DNA from: an uncultured Odoribacter sp. | GTDB lineage: Bacteria > Bacteroidota > Bacteroidia > Bacteroidales > Marinifilaceae | Direction of reading: 5' to 3' | DNA length: 8,409 nucleotides | Assembly: GCA_905204385.1 (NCBI GenBank) | Contig: CAJKZL010000111.1 | Span: forward strand, 1-8,409 | Shown: piece after piece, positions 1 through 6,515 of the stretch | Position numbering within the stretch: position 1 is the first letter of the stretch | Layout: every line of letters begins with the position of its first letter | Translations under genes and position numbers: made by a program | Notes under the pieces: generated by a model | The model's database searches: none | What the model was told of the DNA's origin: nothing | What the model saw: the letters and a program-made list of their open reading frames with translations, nothing else

Positions 1-816
1 AGCGATGCTGCCGAGCCAGCCGATCATGAACCCCGTGACGCAGAATAATGCGGTTTCCAGTCCCATTTGCAGCCCGATCATCCAACCCATTTTGTTCAGG
101 GATAAAATATCGGCGGTGTTGTACCGGCTTCGTTTATAGCCTACGAGATAACGGCGATAGTGCAGGCTGCGGTAAAATAACACGGCAAAAGCGATGAACA
201 TGGTGATACGGGCCGCCAGGGTGGAAATGCCGGCACCCACCACCCCTAAAGCCGGCAGCCCCAGTTTGCCGTAGATCAGGATGTAATTCCCCAAGATGTT
301 CAACACATTGGCCGAAATCATAATGTACATCGGGGTTCGGGTGTCGGTGATGCCGTCTGCGAACTGCTTGAACGAATTGAACAGCATCACGAAAGGCAAG
401 GAGGCCAGTTGAAGTAAAAAGTAAGGGCGGATCAAAGGATATAACTCCTCCGGTTGGCCCATCTTGTCCAAATTATACCATACTAAAGTCATCAAAAGGG
501 TCAGGAAAATTCCCATACACAGATTGACCAACAAACTATTCCGCAACAATTGCCCCACGTGAAATTTGTCCCGGCGGCCGAAAAACTGGCCCACCAGAGG
601 CGTTAGCCCGTAGGAAAATCCCAGTCCGAAGAGGATGGGGATGTTGAAAGCACTATTGACAAATGAAGCAGCGGCCAAATGAAGCGTGTTGTATTGTCCC
701 ACCATCATGTTGTCGGCGAGTCCGACAACGACAATGCCCACTTGCCCGATGACGATCGGTATGCCCAGATGTATCAGGGCTTTATAATGTTCCTTGTATG
801 GTTTGAAATATTTCAT
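1..816 (-). CDS. MATE family multidrug efflux transporter, N-terminal part (cut by window edge)
   Basis: Reading the minus strand from the ATG at 816-814 gives 272 codons with no stop down to base 1, so the C-terminal ~40% lies outside the window (MATE proteins are usually 440-460 residues). The product is very hydrophobic with about seven visible membrane segments. MATE-like features are an N-terminal segment with VVGLADNMMVG (residues 30-40, Asp35 in the region of the cation-binding Asp of NorM-type pumps), FGLGFSYGLTPLVGQFFGRRD (about 63-83) and the loop QFADGITDTRTPMY (151-164), equivalent to the usual GxGDTRTPM loop. The family exports drugs and other organic cations across the inner membrane using a Na+ or H+ gradient; the substrate cannot be read from sequence. 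It is divergent from the S37 peptidase gene, and its own promoter is suggested at 896-925. Family call is firm; subfamily is not. Confidence 0.9.
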   Translation of the reverse strand, partial: MKYFKPYKEHYKALIHLGIPIVIGQVGIVVVGLADNMMVGQYNTLHLAAASFVNSAFNIPILFGLGFSYGLTPLVGQFFGRRDKFHVGQLLRNSLLVNLCMGIFLTLLMTLVWYNLDKMGQPEELYPLIRPYFLLQLASLPFVMLFNSFKQFADGITDTRTPMYIMISANVLNILGNYILIYGKLGLPALGVVGAGISTLAARITMFIAFAVLFYRSLHYRRYLVGYKRSRYNTADILSLNKMGWMIGLQMGLETALFCVTGFMIGWLGSIA

Positions 817-895
817 CGGCTGTATTACTTGCTAAGCTCCGCTTCCTGATAGCTTTACCGGACTCCTTCGCTTAGAATGTTGAAGAATCGATGTG

Positions 896-925
896 CAAAA
901 ATAATATTTCCCTTGTTTATCCTAA
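896..925 (-). promoter_or_regulatory. Predicted Bacteroidota-type promoter for the MATE gene
   Basis: On the minus strand TATTTTTG (903-896) matches the Bacteroidota -7 element TAnnTTTG exactly. It is preceded, 18 nt away, by TTAG (925-922), a 3-of-4 match to the -33 TTTG. This would start a transcript about 75 nt upstream of the MATE ATG. Prediction from consensus only. Confidence 0.5.
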
Positions 926-947
926 GGTTTTTGCAATAAACTTTCTA

Positions 948-971
948 AGTGTGTCCAGCCCGCGACACACT
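948..971. promoter_or_regulatory. Perfect 8-bp inverted repeat between divergent promoters, candidate operator
   Basis: AGTGTGTC (948-955) and GACACACT (964-971) are exact reverse complements separated by 8 nt. The element lies 11 bp upstream of the -33 box of the S37 peptidase promoter and about 20 bp beyond the -33 box of the MATE promoter. There is no T-run on either side, so it is not a terminator. Its size, symmetry and position fit a binding site for a dimeric regulator, but no regulator gene is in the window, so this is inference from geometry. Confidence 0.4.
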
Positions 972-982
972 GGGAAATCTGT

Positions 983-1012
983 TTTGTAATTCAACATTTT
1001 TTTTTACCTTGC
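983..1012 (+). promoter_or_regulatory. Predicted promoter for the S37 peptidase-mtnA unit
   Basis: TTTG (983-986) followed after 18 nt by TACCTTGC (1005-1012), a 6-of-8 match to TAnnTTTG. The predicted transcript starts near 1019 and has a ~44-nt leader containing GGAGGAG (1029-1035), which is too far from the ATG at 1063 to be a normal ribosome binding site; the stretch just before the ATG is A-rich (AAAATTAAATAAG), as expected for this phylum. Confidence 0.45.
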
Positions 1013-1062
1013 AGACCCGAAAAGCGTTGGAGGAGAAGTGACCATTGAAAATTAAATAAGTT

Positions 1063-2397
1063 ATGAGAAAGTTTCTAAGTACACTGATATTGGTGTGGAT
1101 CTGTTCTGTGGGAGTATTTGCCCAAACGGCGTTGTTGGAAAAGCTTCGGCAAATACCGCAAATCAGTGATATCGAGAAAAAAAATGTCGATTTTTTCGAT
1201 GAATATTATGAATTTTGGTTCGAACAGCCTGTCGATCATGCTCATCCCGAAGGCAGGACGTTCAAGCAAAAAGTCCTTTTAGGACACCGGAATTTCGATG
1301 CTCCTGTGATCGTTGAATTGGAAGGGTATAATATTTGGTCGGAAAATGCCGGAGAATTGGCTACGCTGTTCAAAGGGAATCAGTTGACGATAGAGCATCG
1401 TTTTTTTGATCGGAGTGTGCCTCAGGGAAATGTCCCGTGGGAGCACTTGACCATCAAACAAGCTGCCGACGATCAGCATGCGATTATTCAATCGTTGAAA
1501 GAGAATGTTTATCCGGCTGTCAAATGGGTGTCTACCGGAATCAGCAAAGGAGGGCAAACCACCGTTTTCCACCGTTATTTCTATCCCGAAGACGTGGATG
1601 TCAGCGTTCCGTATGTAGCGCCTTTGAATCTGGAGTATGTGGATCCGCGGCTGGATAAATTTTTGGAGAAGCTGGGGACGGTCAAAAATAACCTTATGTC
1701 TGTCTTCGGTGGCGGTGGAGTCCAGGAGGATTGTCATTACAGAGTGCGGGATTTCCAGAACCTGTGCTTTGAACATAAAAACGAACTTTTCCCTTTGTTC
1801 AAGGAGTATGTCGAACAGAAAGGATACACCTATCGGCTGGCGGGTGGTGTGGAACGGGCCTACGATCTGGTGGTGCTCGAATATCCTTTTTCGTTCTGGC
1901 AATGGGGGAATAGCTGCGAGGAAATACCGGATGAAGAGTATGGAGATTGGGAGGAGATTGCGGACTATCTGGTCAGGATATCCAGCCCTGATTTCTTCGA
2001 CGATAAGTATCTGGAAAGGATGCGGCCTTTTTTTTATGCTGCGCTGACCGAAACCGGCATGTATGATTATAAGGTGAAACCTTTTAAGAAATACCTGAAG
2101 GAAGAGAAAAACATCGATTTTTCGTTTTCCCTGCCTGCGGATATTCCTGTGAAGCCTTTCAATGCTGCACAAATGCAAGCGATTCAAAAATGGCTGCAAA
2201 CCGATGCCGAAAAGATTCTGTTTGTCTATGGCGGAAGCGATCCCTGGTACGGGACGGGCGTCGACCTGAAGAAAAACTCCAAATGCCGGAAATACGTAAG
2301 AGGGGATATGAGCCATACTTGCCGGATTAAAGATTTCGATCCGGTATCTAAAGAAGATTTGATCGATACGTTGAAGGAATGGTTGGCGGAACCTTAA
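1063..2397 (+). CDS. Secreted S37-family serine peptidase (PS-10 / tripeptidyl aminopeptidase type)
   Basis: This 444-residue protein opens with a clear signal peptide: basic MRK, a hydrophobic stretch LSTLILVWICSVGV and a VFA|QT cleavage site after residue 20, so it should be exported to the periplasm or beyond. The mature part is an alpha/beta-hydrolase of the S37 peptidase family. Visible landmarks are VELEGYN (84-90), EHRFFDRSVPQG (111-122), the nucleophile elbow GISKGG (159-164, Ser161), the probable catalytic Asp393 in YGGSDPW, and His418 in RGDMSHTC. Family members remove tripeptides or dipeptides from peptide N-termini. Length is normal and the triad looks complete, so it is probably active. 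It is the first gene of a likely two-gene unit, with mtnA starting 19 bp after its TAA. No lipobox is seen. A related S28-like peptidase is the main alternative; the exact specificity is not predictable. Confidence 0.85.
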   Translation: MRKFLSTLILVWICSVGVFAQTALLEKLRQIPQISDIEKKNVDFFDEYYEFWFEQPVDHAHPEGRTFKQKVLLGHRNFDAPVIVELEGYNIWSENAGELATLFKGNQLTIEHRFFDRSVPQGNVPWEHLTIKQAADDQHAIIQSLKENVYPAVKWVSTGISKGGQTTVFHRYFYPEDVDVSVPYVAPLNLEYVDPRLDKFLEKLGTVKNNLMSVFGGGGVQEDCHYRVRDFQNLCFEHKNELFPLFKEYVEQKGYTYRLAGGVERAYDLVVLEYPFSFWQWGNSCEEIPDEEYGDWEEIADYLVRISSPDFFDDKYLERMRPFFYAALTETGMYDYKVKPFKKYLKEEKNIDFSFSLPADIPVKPFNAAQMQAIQKWLQTDAEKILFVYGGSDPWYGTGVDLKKNSKCRKYVRGDMSHTCRIKDFDPVSKEDLIDTLKEWLAEP

Positions 2398-2416
2398 AAA
2401 GGAGTGAAAGCGGAAG

Positions 2417-3481
2417 ATGAGAAACAGAGTGCTCGATATGATTACTGTCAGGGCGGATTTTGACGATCGGTCCGTGGTTATTTTAGACCAGAGCCGCTTG
2501 CCTGCCTGCGAAGAATATCTTCATTTGCGGACTCCGGAAGAACTTTGGGAGGCTATCCGCCATCTGAAAGTGCGGGGAGCTCCTGCCATCGGAGTCGCTG
2601 CTGCCTATGGGATGGCCGTGTATGCACAACAATTTCCGGAAACGGAAACAGAGACTTTCTACCGTCGTTTTGTCCGCTTAAAGGAGTATCTGGCTTCCTC
2701 CAGGCCTACGGCTGTCAATCTTTTTGCGGCGCTGGACCGGATGGAGCGATGTGTGTCGGCACATCGGGATAAGCCTGTGGGAGAGATCAAGCGGAAATTG
2801 AAGGAAGAAGCCGAAGCTTTTAGAGAGGAAGATGCCTCTGCTTGCCGTAAAATAGGGGAGTGGGGGCTTGGTTTGCTCCGGCCGGGAATGGGGCTATTGA
2901 CTCATTGTAATGCCGGGCATTTGGCGGTGTCGGAATACGGTACGGCTTTGGCGCCGGTATATTTGGGACAGGAAAGGGGATATTCCTTCCATGTTTATGC
3001 TGATGAAACCCGTCCCCTCCTGCAAGGGGCCCGTTTGACTGCTTTTGAACTGCAAAGGGCTGGTGTCGACGTCACATTGATCTGTGATAACATGGCTTCG
3101 TGTGTCATGCAGCAGGGGAAAGTGCAGGCTGTATTGGTGGGTTGCGACCGGGTTGCCGCGAATGGGGATACGGCGAATAAAATCGGTACTTCCGGCGTAG
3201 CGGTGCTGGCGAAATATTACGGTATACCCTTTTATGTGCTGGGCCCTACTTCCACCGTCGACTTCCGATGTCCCGATGGAAATCATATTCCTATCGAGGA
3301 AAGAGATCCCGGCGAAGTGGCCGAAAAATGGTATCTTCAGCGGATGGCCCCTGAGGGTGTGGATATTTTTAATCCGGCATTTGACGTCACCGCTCATGAA
3401 CTCATCTCGGCTATCATTACCGAAAAAGGGATTGCTTACCCTCCTTTCGGGGAGAGTTTAACCCGCTTGGCTTCAACTTAA
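2417..3481 (+). CDS. mtnA: S-methyl-5-thioribose-1-phosphate isomerase
   Basis: A 354-residue, full-length member of the MtnA / eIF2B-alpha-like family. It converts methylthioribose-1-phosphate (MTR-1-P) to methylthioribulose-1-phosphate in the cytoplasmic methionine salvage pathway, which recycles the methylthioadenosine left when SAM is consumed. Diagnostic blocks are KVRGAPAIGVAAAYG (51-65, phosphate-binding), THCNAG (162-167) with the catalytic Cys164, ADETRPLLQGARLTAFEL (195-212), and GCDRVAANGDTANKIGT (242-258) with catalytic Asp244. Both catalytic residues known from characterised MtnA proteins are present. The start at 2417 is preceded by GGAG (2401-2404) and an A/G-rich stretch; Met8 is a possible alternative. 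It lies 19 bp behind the S37 peptidase gene and is likely co-transcribed. No other salvage gene (mtnN, mtnK, mtnP, mtnB, mtnD) is in the window, so the pathway's extent here is unknown. Confidence 0.93.
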   Translation: MRNRVLDMITVRADFDDRSVVILDQSRLPACEEYLHLRTPEELWEAIRHLKVRGAPAIGVAAAYGMAVYAQQFPETETETFYRRFVRLKEYLASSRPTAVNLFAALDRMERCVSAHRDKPVGEIKRKLKEEAEAFREEDASACRKIGEWGLGLLRPGMGLLTHCNAGHLAVSEYGTALAPVYLGQERGYSFHVYADETRPLLQGARLTAFELQRAGVDVTLICDNMASCVMQQGKVQAVLVGCDRVAANGDTANKIGTSGVAVLAKYYGIPFYVLGPTSTVDFRCPDGNHIPIEERDPGEVAEKWYLQRMAPEGVDIFNPAFDVTAHELISAIITEKGIAYPPFGESLTRLAST

Positions 3482-3501
3482 ACTTTCAGGAAATTAATTT
3501 C

Positions 3502-4734
3502 TTAACGATTTAAAGCCAGTTCTTTGCAGATGGTGTCGGTGGCTCCCAGTTGGCTGTCGACATACCTTAGTGCCTTTGCTCCGGCAGCCTCGGCAATGGC
3601 AGGATTTCCAAGCAGGCTATCCAGCAGTTGCCGGGCTTCCGTCATATCGTGTATGCAAAATCCGCCCCCCTCCCGGATCAGGTTGACCGCTTCATTGAAT
3701 TTCCGGTGATTGGGACCGAAGATCACCGGAATCCCATAGACGGCTGCTTCCAGGGTGTTGTGGATGCCTACGCCGAATCCTCCTCCGATGTACGCTATTT
3801 TCCCGTATCGGTAGACCGAAGATAAAAGTCCGATGCAGTCGATCAGCAACACGTCGTAATCCGAAAAGTCGGTGTTCTCCTGGCTATAACGGACAATTTT
3901 TTTCTTGCATTTACCCAAAATGGCTTTGATATGGTTTTCCCCTATTTCGTGGGGTGCTATGATCCATTTGTAATCGCCCGTATAGTGATCGATATAGTCC
4001 ATTAAAATATCTTCGTCGGGAGGCCAGGTGCTGCCGCAAACCACTGCGGGCCGGCCGTTGCAGAATTGTTCGGCTTTTTCAATGATTTTGGCCGCTGCAG
4101 CGATTTGCTTCACCCGGTCGAAACGGGTGTCGCCGCTGAGTTGAATATTTCGGATTCCAATGCCTTTCAATAAATCTACGGAAGCCTGATCCTGCACGTA
4201 GAGGCAACTGAAAAAGCTCAGCATCTTGCGGTGTAAGCTTCCCCAGCTTTTGAAAAATGGCTGTCCGGGCCTGAAAATGGCTGAAATCAGAACCACCGGA
4301 ATATGCTGTCGGTTTAATTCGTGAAGATAATGGTACCAAAATTCGTATTTGATAAAGACTGCCGCATCGGGCTTGAAGGTGCCGATCAACCTGCGGGCAT
4401 GCTCACGGGTATCGGCCGGAAGATAGAGGATGTAGTCCGCTCCCGGATAATGCTTGCGGATTTCATATCCCGAAGGAGAGAAAAAGGTGAGCAGAATTCG
4501 GGTATCGGGTTCCAATTGTTTGATTTTTTCGATCACCGGCCGGCCTTGTTCGAACTCCCCCAGGGAAGCCGCATGAACCCATACCAGGCGTTGTGAATTC
4601 CGTTGTATGGAAGGGAGCGTTTTCAGACTGTTTTTCCGTCCTTTTTTCAGTAATTTCGCTTTTTCATGAAAAGGAGCTGCCAGACAAATGAGCAAACTGT
4701 ATAAGCGAATGCCGATATTGTATAAAAAGATCAT
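3502..4734 (-). CDS. waaA: 3-deoxy-D-manno-octulosonic acid (Kdo) transferase
   Basis: A 410-residue GT30 glycosyltransferase that moves Kdo from CMP-Kdo onto the lipid A precursor at the cytoplasmic face of the inner membrane, the first step of LPS core assembly. An N-terminal hydrophobic segment (about 2-20, FLYNIGIRLYSLLICLAAP) is the usual membrane anchor. Key blocks are WVHAASLGEFEQ (52-63), with Glu60 as the likely general base, FIKYEFWYH (127-135), SGDTRFDRV (200-208), CGSTWPPDE (233-241), IAPHEIGENH (259-268), and the C-terminal nucleotide-binding motif YIGGGFGVGIHNTLEAAVYGIPVIFGPNHRKFNEA (about 315-349). Length is typical and no key motif is missing. It is convergent with mtnA (stops 20 bp apart) and divergent from metK. 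I cannot tell from sequence whether it adds one or two Kdo residues. Confidence 0.95.
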   Translation of the reverse strand: MIFLYNIGIRLYSLLICLAAPFHEKAKLLKKGRKNSLKTLPSIQRNSQRLVWVHAASLGEFEQGRPVIEKIKQLEPDTRILLTFFSPSGYEIRKHYPGADYILYLPADTREHARRLIGTFKPDAAVFIKYEFWYHYLHELNRQHIPVVLISAIFRPGQPFFKSWGSLHRKMLSFFSCLYVQDQASVDLLKGIGIRNIQLSGDTRFDRVKQIAAAAKIIEKAEQFCNGRPAVVCGSTWPPDEDILMDYIDHYTGDYKWIIAPHEIGENHIKAILGKCKKKIVRYSQENTDFSDYDVLLIDCIGLLSSVYRYGKIAYIGGGFGVGIHNTLEAAVYGIPVIFGPNHRKFNEAVNLIREGGGFCIHDMTEARQLLDSLLGNPAIAEAAGAKALRYVDSQLGATDTICKELALNR

Positions 4735-4811
4735 GTTCCTGAAGATTAAATTTTAATTAGCCGCAACGCAAAAAATCATAAGTCATTCCAAACGGATTTC
4801 GATCCGGAGCA

Positions 4812-4840
4812 CAAAATTAAAAAAATCTCTCATCAATAAA
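4812..4840 (-). promoter_or_regulatory. Predicted promoter for waaA
   Basis: On the minus strand TAATTTTG (4819-4812) matches the -7 consensus TAnnTTTG exactly, with a weak -33 candidate TTTA (4840-4837) 17 nt upstream. The transcript would have a leader of about 70 nt before the waaA ATG at 4734. The metK promoter lies on the other strand about 50 bp away, so the two transcription units are divergent. Confidence 0.4.
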
Positions 4841-4865
4841 CGATAAACTTTAAACTATAAACGCT

Positions 4866-4895
4866 TTTCTTTTATTCCCGGAATTTATATCTTTG
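4866..4895 (+). promoter_or_regulatory. metK: Predicted promoter for metK
   Basis: TATCTTTG (4888-4895) is an exact match to the Bacteroidota -7 element, with TTTC (4866-4869) as a 3-of-4 match to the -33 element 18 nt upstream. The expected transcription start is around 4901-4903, so the RNA would begin directly at the SAM-II-like fold. That fit supports both calls. The metK leader would be about 175 nt. Confidence 0.65.
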
Positions 4896-4903
4896 CACCG
4901 TAA

Positions 4904-4954
4904 TTGTGGAAAGATTTGGCTGATTGCAACCACAGAAAAAAATTGCTAAAATGC
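4904..4954 (+). promoter_or_regulatory. SAM-II (SAM-alpha) riboswitch aptamer in the metK leader
   Basis: The leader fits the compact SAM-II pseudoknot. P1 is UGUGG (4905-4909) paired to CCACA (4930-4934), five perfect pairs. The 20-nt loop contains GAUUUGG (4913-4919) and AUUGCAA (4923-4929), both close to known SAM-II aptamers. An A-rich linker leads to UUGCUAAAA (4943-4951), the family's conserved 3' strand. Pseudoknot pairing joins G4926-C4927 to G4945-C4946, U4924 to A4948, a U4925/U4947 contact as in the known SAM site, and G4919-C4920 to G4953-C4954; the last replaces the C-C/G-G pairs I recall from the crystallised aptamer, which is compensatory change at matching spacing. SAM-II normally lowers expression of methionine or SAM genes when SAM is abundant, and here the next full gene is metK. 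Recognition is from memory of the consensus, without a covariance search. Confidence 0.82.
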
Positions 4955-5034
4955 ATAGACTTCTGAATTCAACCATCCATTGCCTTTCCCGTATATTAAT
5001 TTCCGATTTCAGCTATCTGCCTTATGCAAGTTAA
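4951..5034 (+). CDS. Possible 27-residue leader peptide ORF starting inside the SAM-II pseudoknot
   Basis: ATG at 4951-4953, 27 codons, TAA at 5032-5034. The start is preceded by an A-rich run containing the riboswitch's GCTAAAA, which is the context Bacteroidota ribosomes favour. The AUG itself lies in the 3' strand of the predicted pseudoknot, with G4953 paired to C4920, so SAM binding should hide it. The peptide begins MHRLLNSTIHCLSR and ends FSYLPYAS; it matches no family I know, has no Met after the start and no signal peptide. It is in the same frame as metK, with the stop 42 nt before the metK ATG. The ORF may be chance; its position is the main argument for it. Confidence 0.4.
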   Translation: MHRLLNSTIHCLSRILISDFSYLPYAS

Positions 5035-5054
5035 ACAGGATAATCAGCTATCTG
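5009..5054 (+). repeat. 11-nt direct repeat in the metK leader
   Basis: TCAGCTATCTG occurs at 5009-5019 and again at 5044-5054, 35 nt apart, the first copy overlapping the end of the leader ORF and the second ending 22 nt before the metK ATG. CAGGATA (5036-5042), between them, can pair with TATCTG of either copy (5014-5019 or 5049-5054) with one bulged G, so two mutually exclusive weak hairpins are possible. No function is known to me. Confidence 0.6.
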
Positions 5055-5076
5055 GAATCATAATCAAAATTAAATT

Positions 5077-6384
5077 ATGGGATATTTATTTACATCTGAA
5101 TCAGTGTCCGAGGGGCATCCGGACAAAGTGGCCGACCAGATTTCCGATGCGGTTCTGGACCGTATCCTGGCTTTTGACCCGGAGGCTAAAGTGGCCTGTG
5201 AAACGCTGGTAACTACCGGACAGACCGTGATCGCCGGTGAAATTAAAACTAAAACTTATGTCGATGTACAGCAGGTGGCCCGGGAGGTGATCAACGAGAT
5301 CGGGTATACCAAGAGCGAGTACATGTTCGACGGCAATAGCTGCGGCGTTTTTTCCGCCATCCATGAGCAGTCGCCGGATATCAACCGTGGAGTGGTTCGC
5401 GAAGATCCGATGGAACAAGGGGCCGGTGATCAGGGGATGATGTTCGGTTATGCCTGTAATGAAACCGACAATTATATGCCGTTGTCGTTGGAATTGGCTC
5501 ACCTGTTATTGAAGGAACTCTCCAAGATCCGCAAGGAAGGACAACTCATGCAGTACTTGCGGCCGGATTCCAAATCTCAGGTAACGATCGAATATGGGGA
5601 TGACGGGAAGCCTGCCCGCATACATACCATTGTTATCTCTACTCAGCATGATGATTTTATCAAGCCTGCCAATGAGAGTGCCGAAGCTCAGTTGAAAGCC
5701 GACCAGGCGATGGTGGACTGGATCAAGAAGGATATCGTCGATATTCTGTTGCCGCGGGTGAAAGCGCAATTGCCGCGTAGGGTACAGAATCTTTTCGATA
5801 AGGAATTGATTATGTTTGTCAATACAACCGGTAAGTTTGTGATCGGAGGACCGCATGGAGACACAGGATTGACGAGTAGGAAGATTATTGTGGATACTTA
5901 TGGCGGTAAAGGTGCCCACGGCGGTGGCGCTTTTTCCGGGAAGGATCTTTCGAAAGTCGATCGTTCGGCGGCTTATGCTGCCCGGCATATTGCAAAGAAT
6001 ATGGTGGCTGCCGGCATTGCCGACGAGATTCTGATTCAGATTTCTTATGCCATCGGGATTGCGCGTCCTGTAGGGGTTTATGTAAATACTTTCGGGACAT
6101 CCAAAGTGGATCTTTCCGATGTTGAGATAGCCGGGAAAGTGAATGAAATATTCGATCTTCGCCCCCGGGCCATCGAAGAAAGGCTGAAGCTTTGTAATCC
6201 GATCTATCAGGAAACGGCCAGCTATGGCCATATGGGACGTCAGCCGGAAACCGTGAAAAAAGTATTTTCTTCCAACTATTGGCCTACCGTCGAAAGGGAA
6301 GTGGAACTTTTTACCTGGGAAAAACTGGATTATGTAGACCCGATAAAGAAGGTGTTCAAAGAGTTCAAAAAAGCTCAGCAATAA
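5077..6384 (+). CDS. metK: S-adenosylmethionine synthetase (methionine adenosyltransferase)
   Basis: A 435-residue enzyme that makes SAM from ATP and methionine in the cytoplasm, releasing phosphate and pyrophosphate. It has the N-terminal [13 protein letters not shown] (5-17, ATP-binding His14), both family signatures GAGDQG (115-120) and GGGAFSGKD (282-290), and [14 protein letters not shown] (256-269) with the phosphate-contacting Arg268/Lys269. It is longer than the ~384-residue E. coli enzyme, as I expect for Bacteroidota forms. Ser267 stands where Gly is usual (LTGRK). The start at 5077 is preceded by an A-rich stretch and the protein begins exactly at the family start [14 protein letters not shown]; the in-frame stop at 5032 rules out a long N-terminal extension. 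It has its own promoter, a SAM-II-like leader and a strong terminator, so it is probably transcribed alone and repressed by its product. Confidence 0.98.
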   Translation: MGYLFTSESVSEGHPDKVADQISDAVLDRILAFDPEAKVACETLVTTGQTVIAGEIKTKTYVDVQQVAREVINEIGYTKSEYMFDGNSCGVFSAIHEQSPDINRGVVREDPMEQGAGDQGMMFGYACNETDNYMPLSLELAHLLLKELSKIRKEGQLMQYLRPDSKSQVTIEYGDDGKPARIHTIVISTQHDDFIKPANESAEAQLKADQAMVDWIKKDIVDILLPRVKAQLPRRVQNLFDKELIMFVNTTGKFVIGGPHGDTGLTSRKIIVDTYGGKGAHGGGAFSGKDLSKVDRSAAYAARHIAKNMVAAGIADEILIQISYAIGIARPVGVYVNTFGTSKVDLSDVEIAGKVNEIFDLRPRAIEERLKLCNPIYQETASYGHMGRQPETVKKVFSSNYWPTVEREVELFTWEKLDYVDPIKKVFKEFKKAQQ

Positions 6385-6391
6385 CGGTATC

Positions 6392-6416
6392 GCCGGGCTG
6401 CAGTTTATGGCTCGGC
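6392..6416 (+). other. Short hairpin just after the metK stop
   Basis: GCCGGGC (6392-6398) pairs with GCTCGGC (6410-6416), seven pairs including one G-U, with an 11-nt loop. A T5 run (6426-6430) follows, but 9 nt after the stem, so this is a poor terminator by itself; a smaller GCCT/AGGC stem (6415-6418 with 6422-6425) abuts the T-run instead. It may add to the main terminator at 6444-6491 or protect the mRNA end. Confidence 0.3.
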
Positions 6417-6443
6417 CTGCCAGGCTTTTTATAAAGAGGACTT

Positions 6444-6491
6444 TAAATAAGGAAAACGAGTTTCTTTTGGGAAACTCGTTTTCCTTATTTA
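6444..6491. terminator. 21-bp hairpin terminator between metK and the convergent yugP-like gene
   Basis: Bases 6444-6464 and 6471-6491 are perfect reverse complements, 21 bp, with loop TTTTGG (6465-6470). The outer part of the stem is A/T-rich on both sides, so each strand ends its hairpin in a T-rich tract. It sits between convergent genes and should stop transcription from both directions. Confidence 0.85.
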
Positions 6492-6515
6492 TTAAAAATC
6501 GGGTGACGATGAGTT

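Noticed and set aside
1279..2316. Long open frame on the minus strand opposite the S37 peptidase gene (345 codons)
   Set aside because: It is fully antisense to a protein with a signal peptide and complete catalytic triad, and its translation resembles no family; the length is a by-product of codon composition.
3490..3501. 12-bp palindrome GAAATTAATTTC between the convergent mtnA and waaA stop codons, as a terminator
   Set aside because: It is A/T-only in its centre, leaves no usable loop when folded, and has no T-run after it on either strand. I see no convincing terminator in the 20-bp gap.
5024..5212. Short plus-strand ORF beginning in the metK leader and overlapping metK in another frame
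   Set aside because: Most of it lies inside metK's conserved N-terminus out of frame; the metK start at 5077 is clear and gives the family N-terminus.
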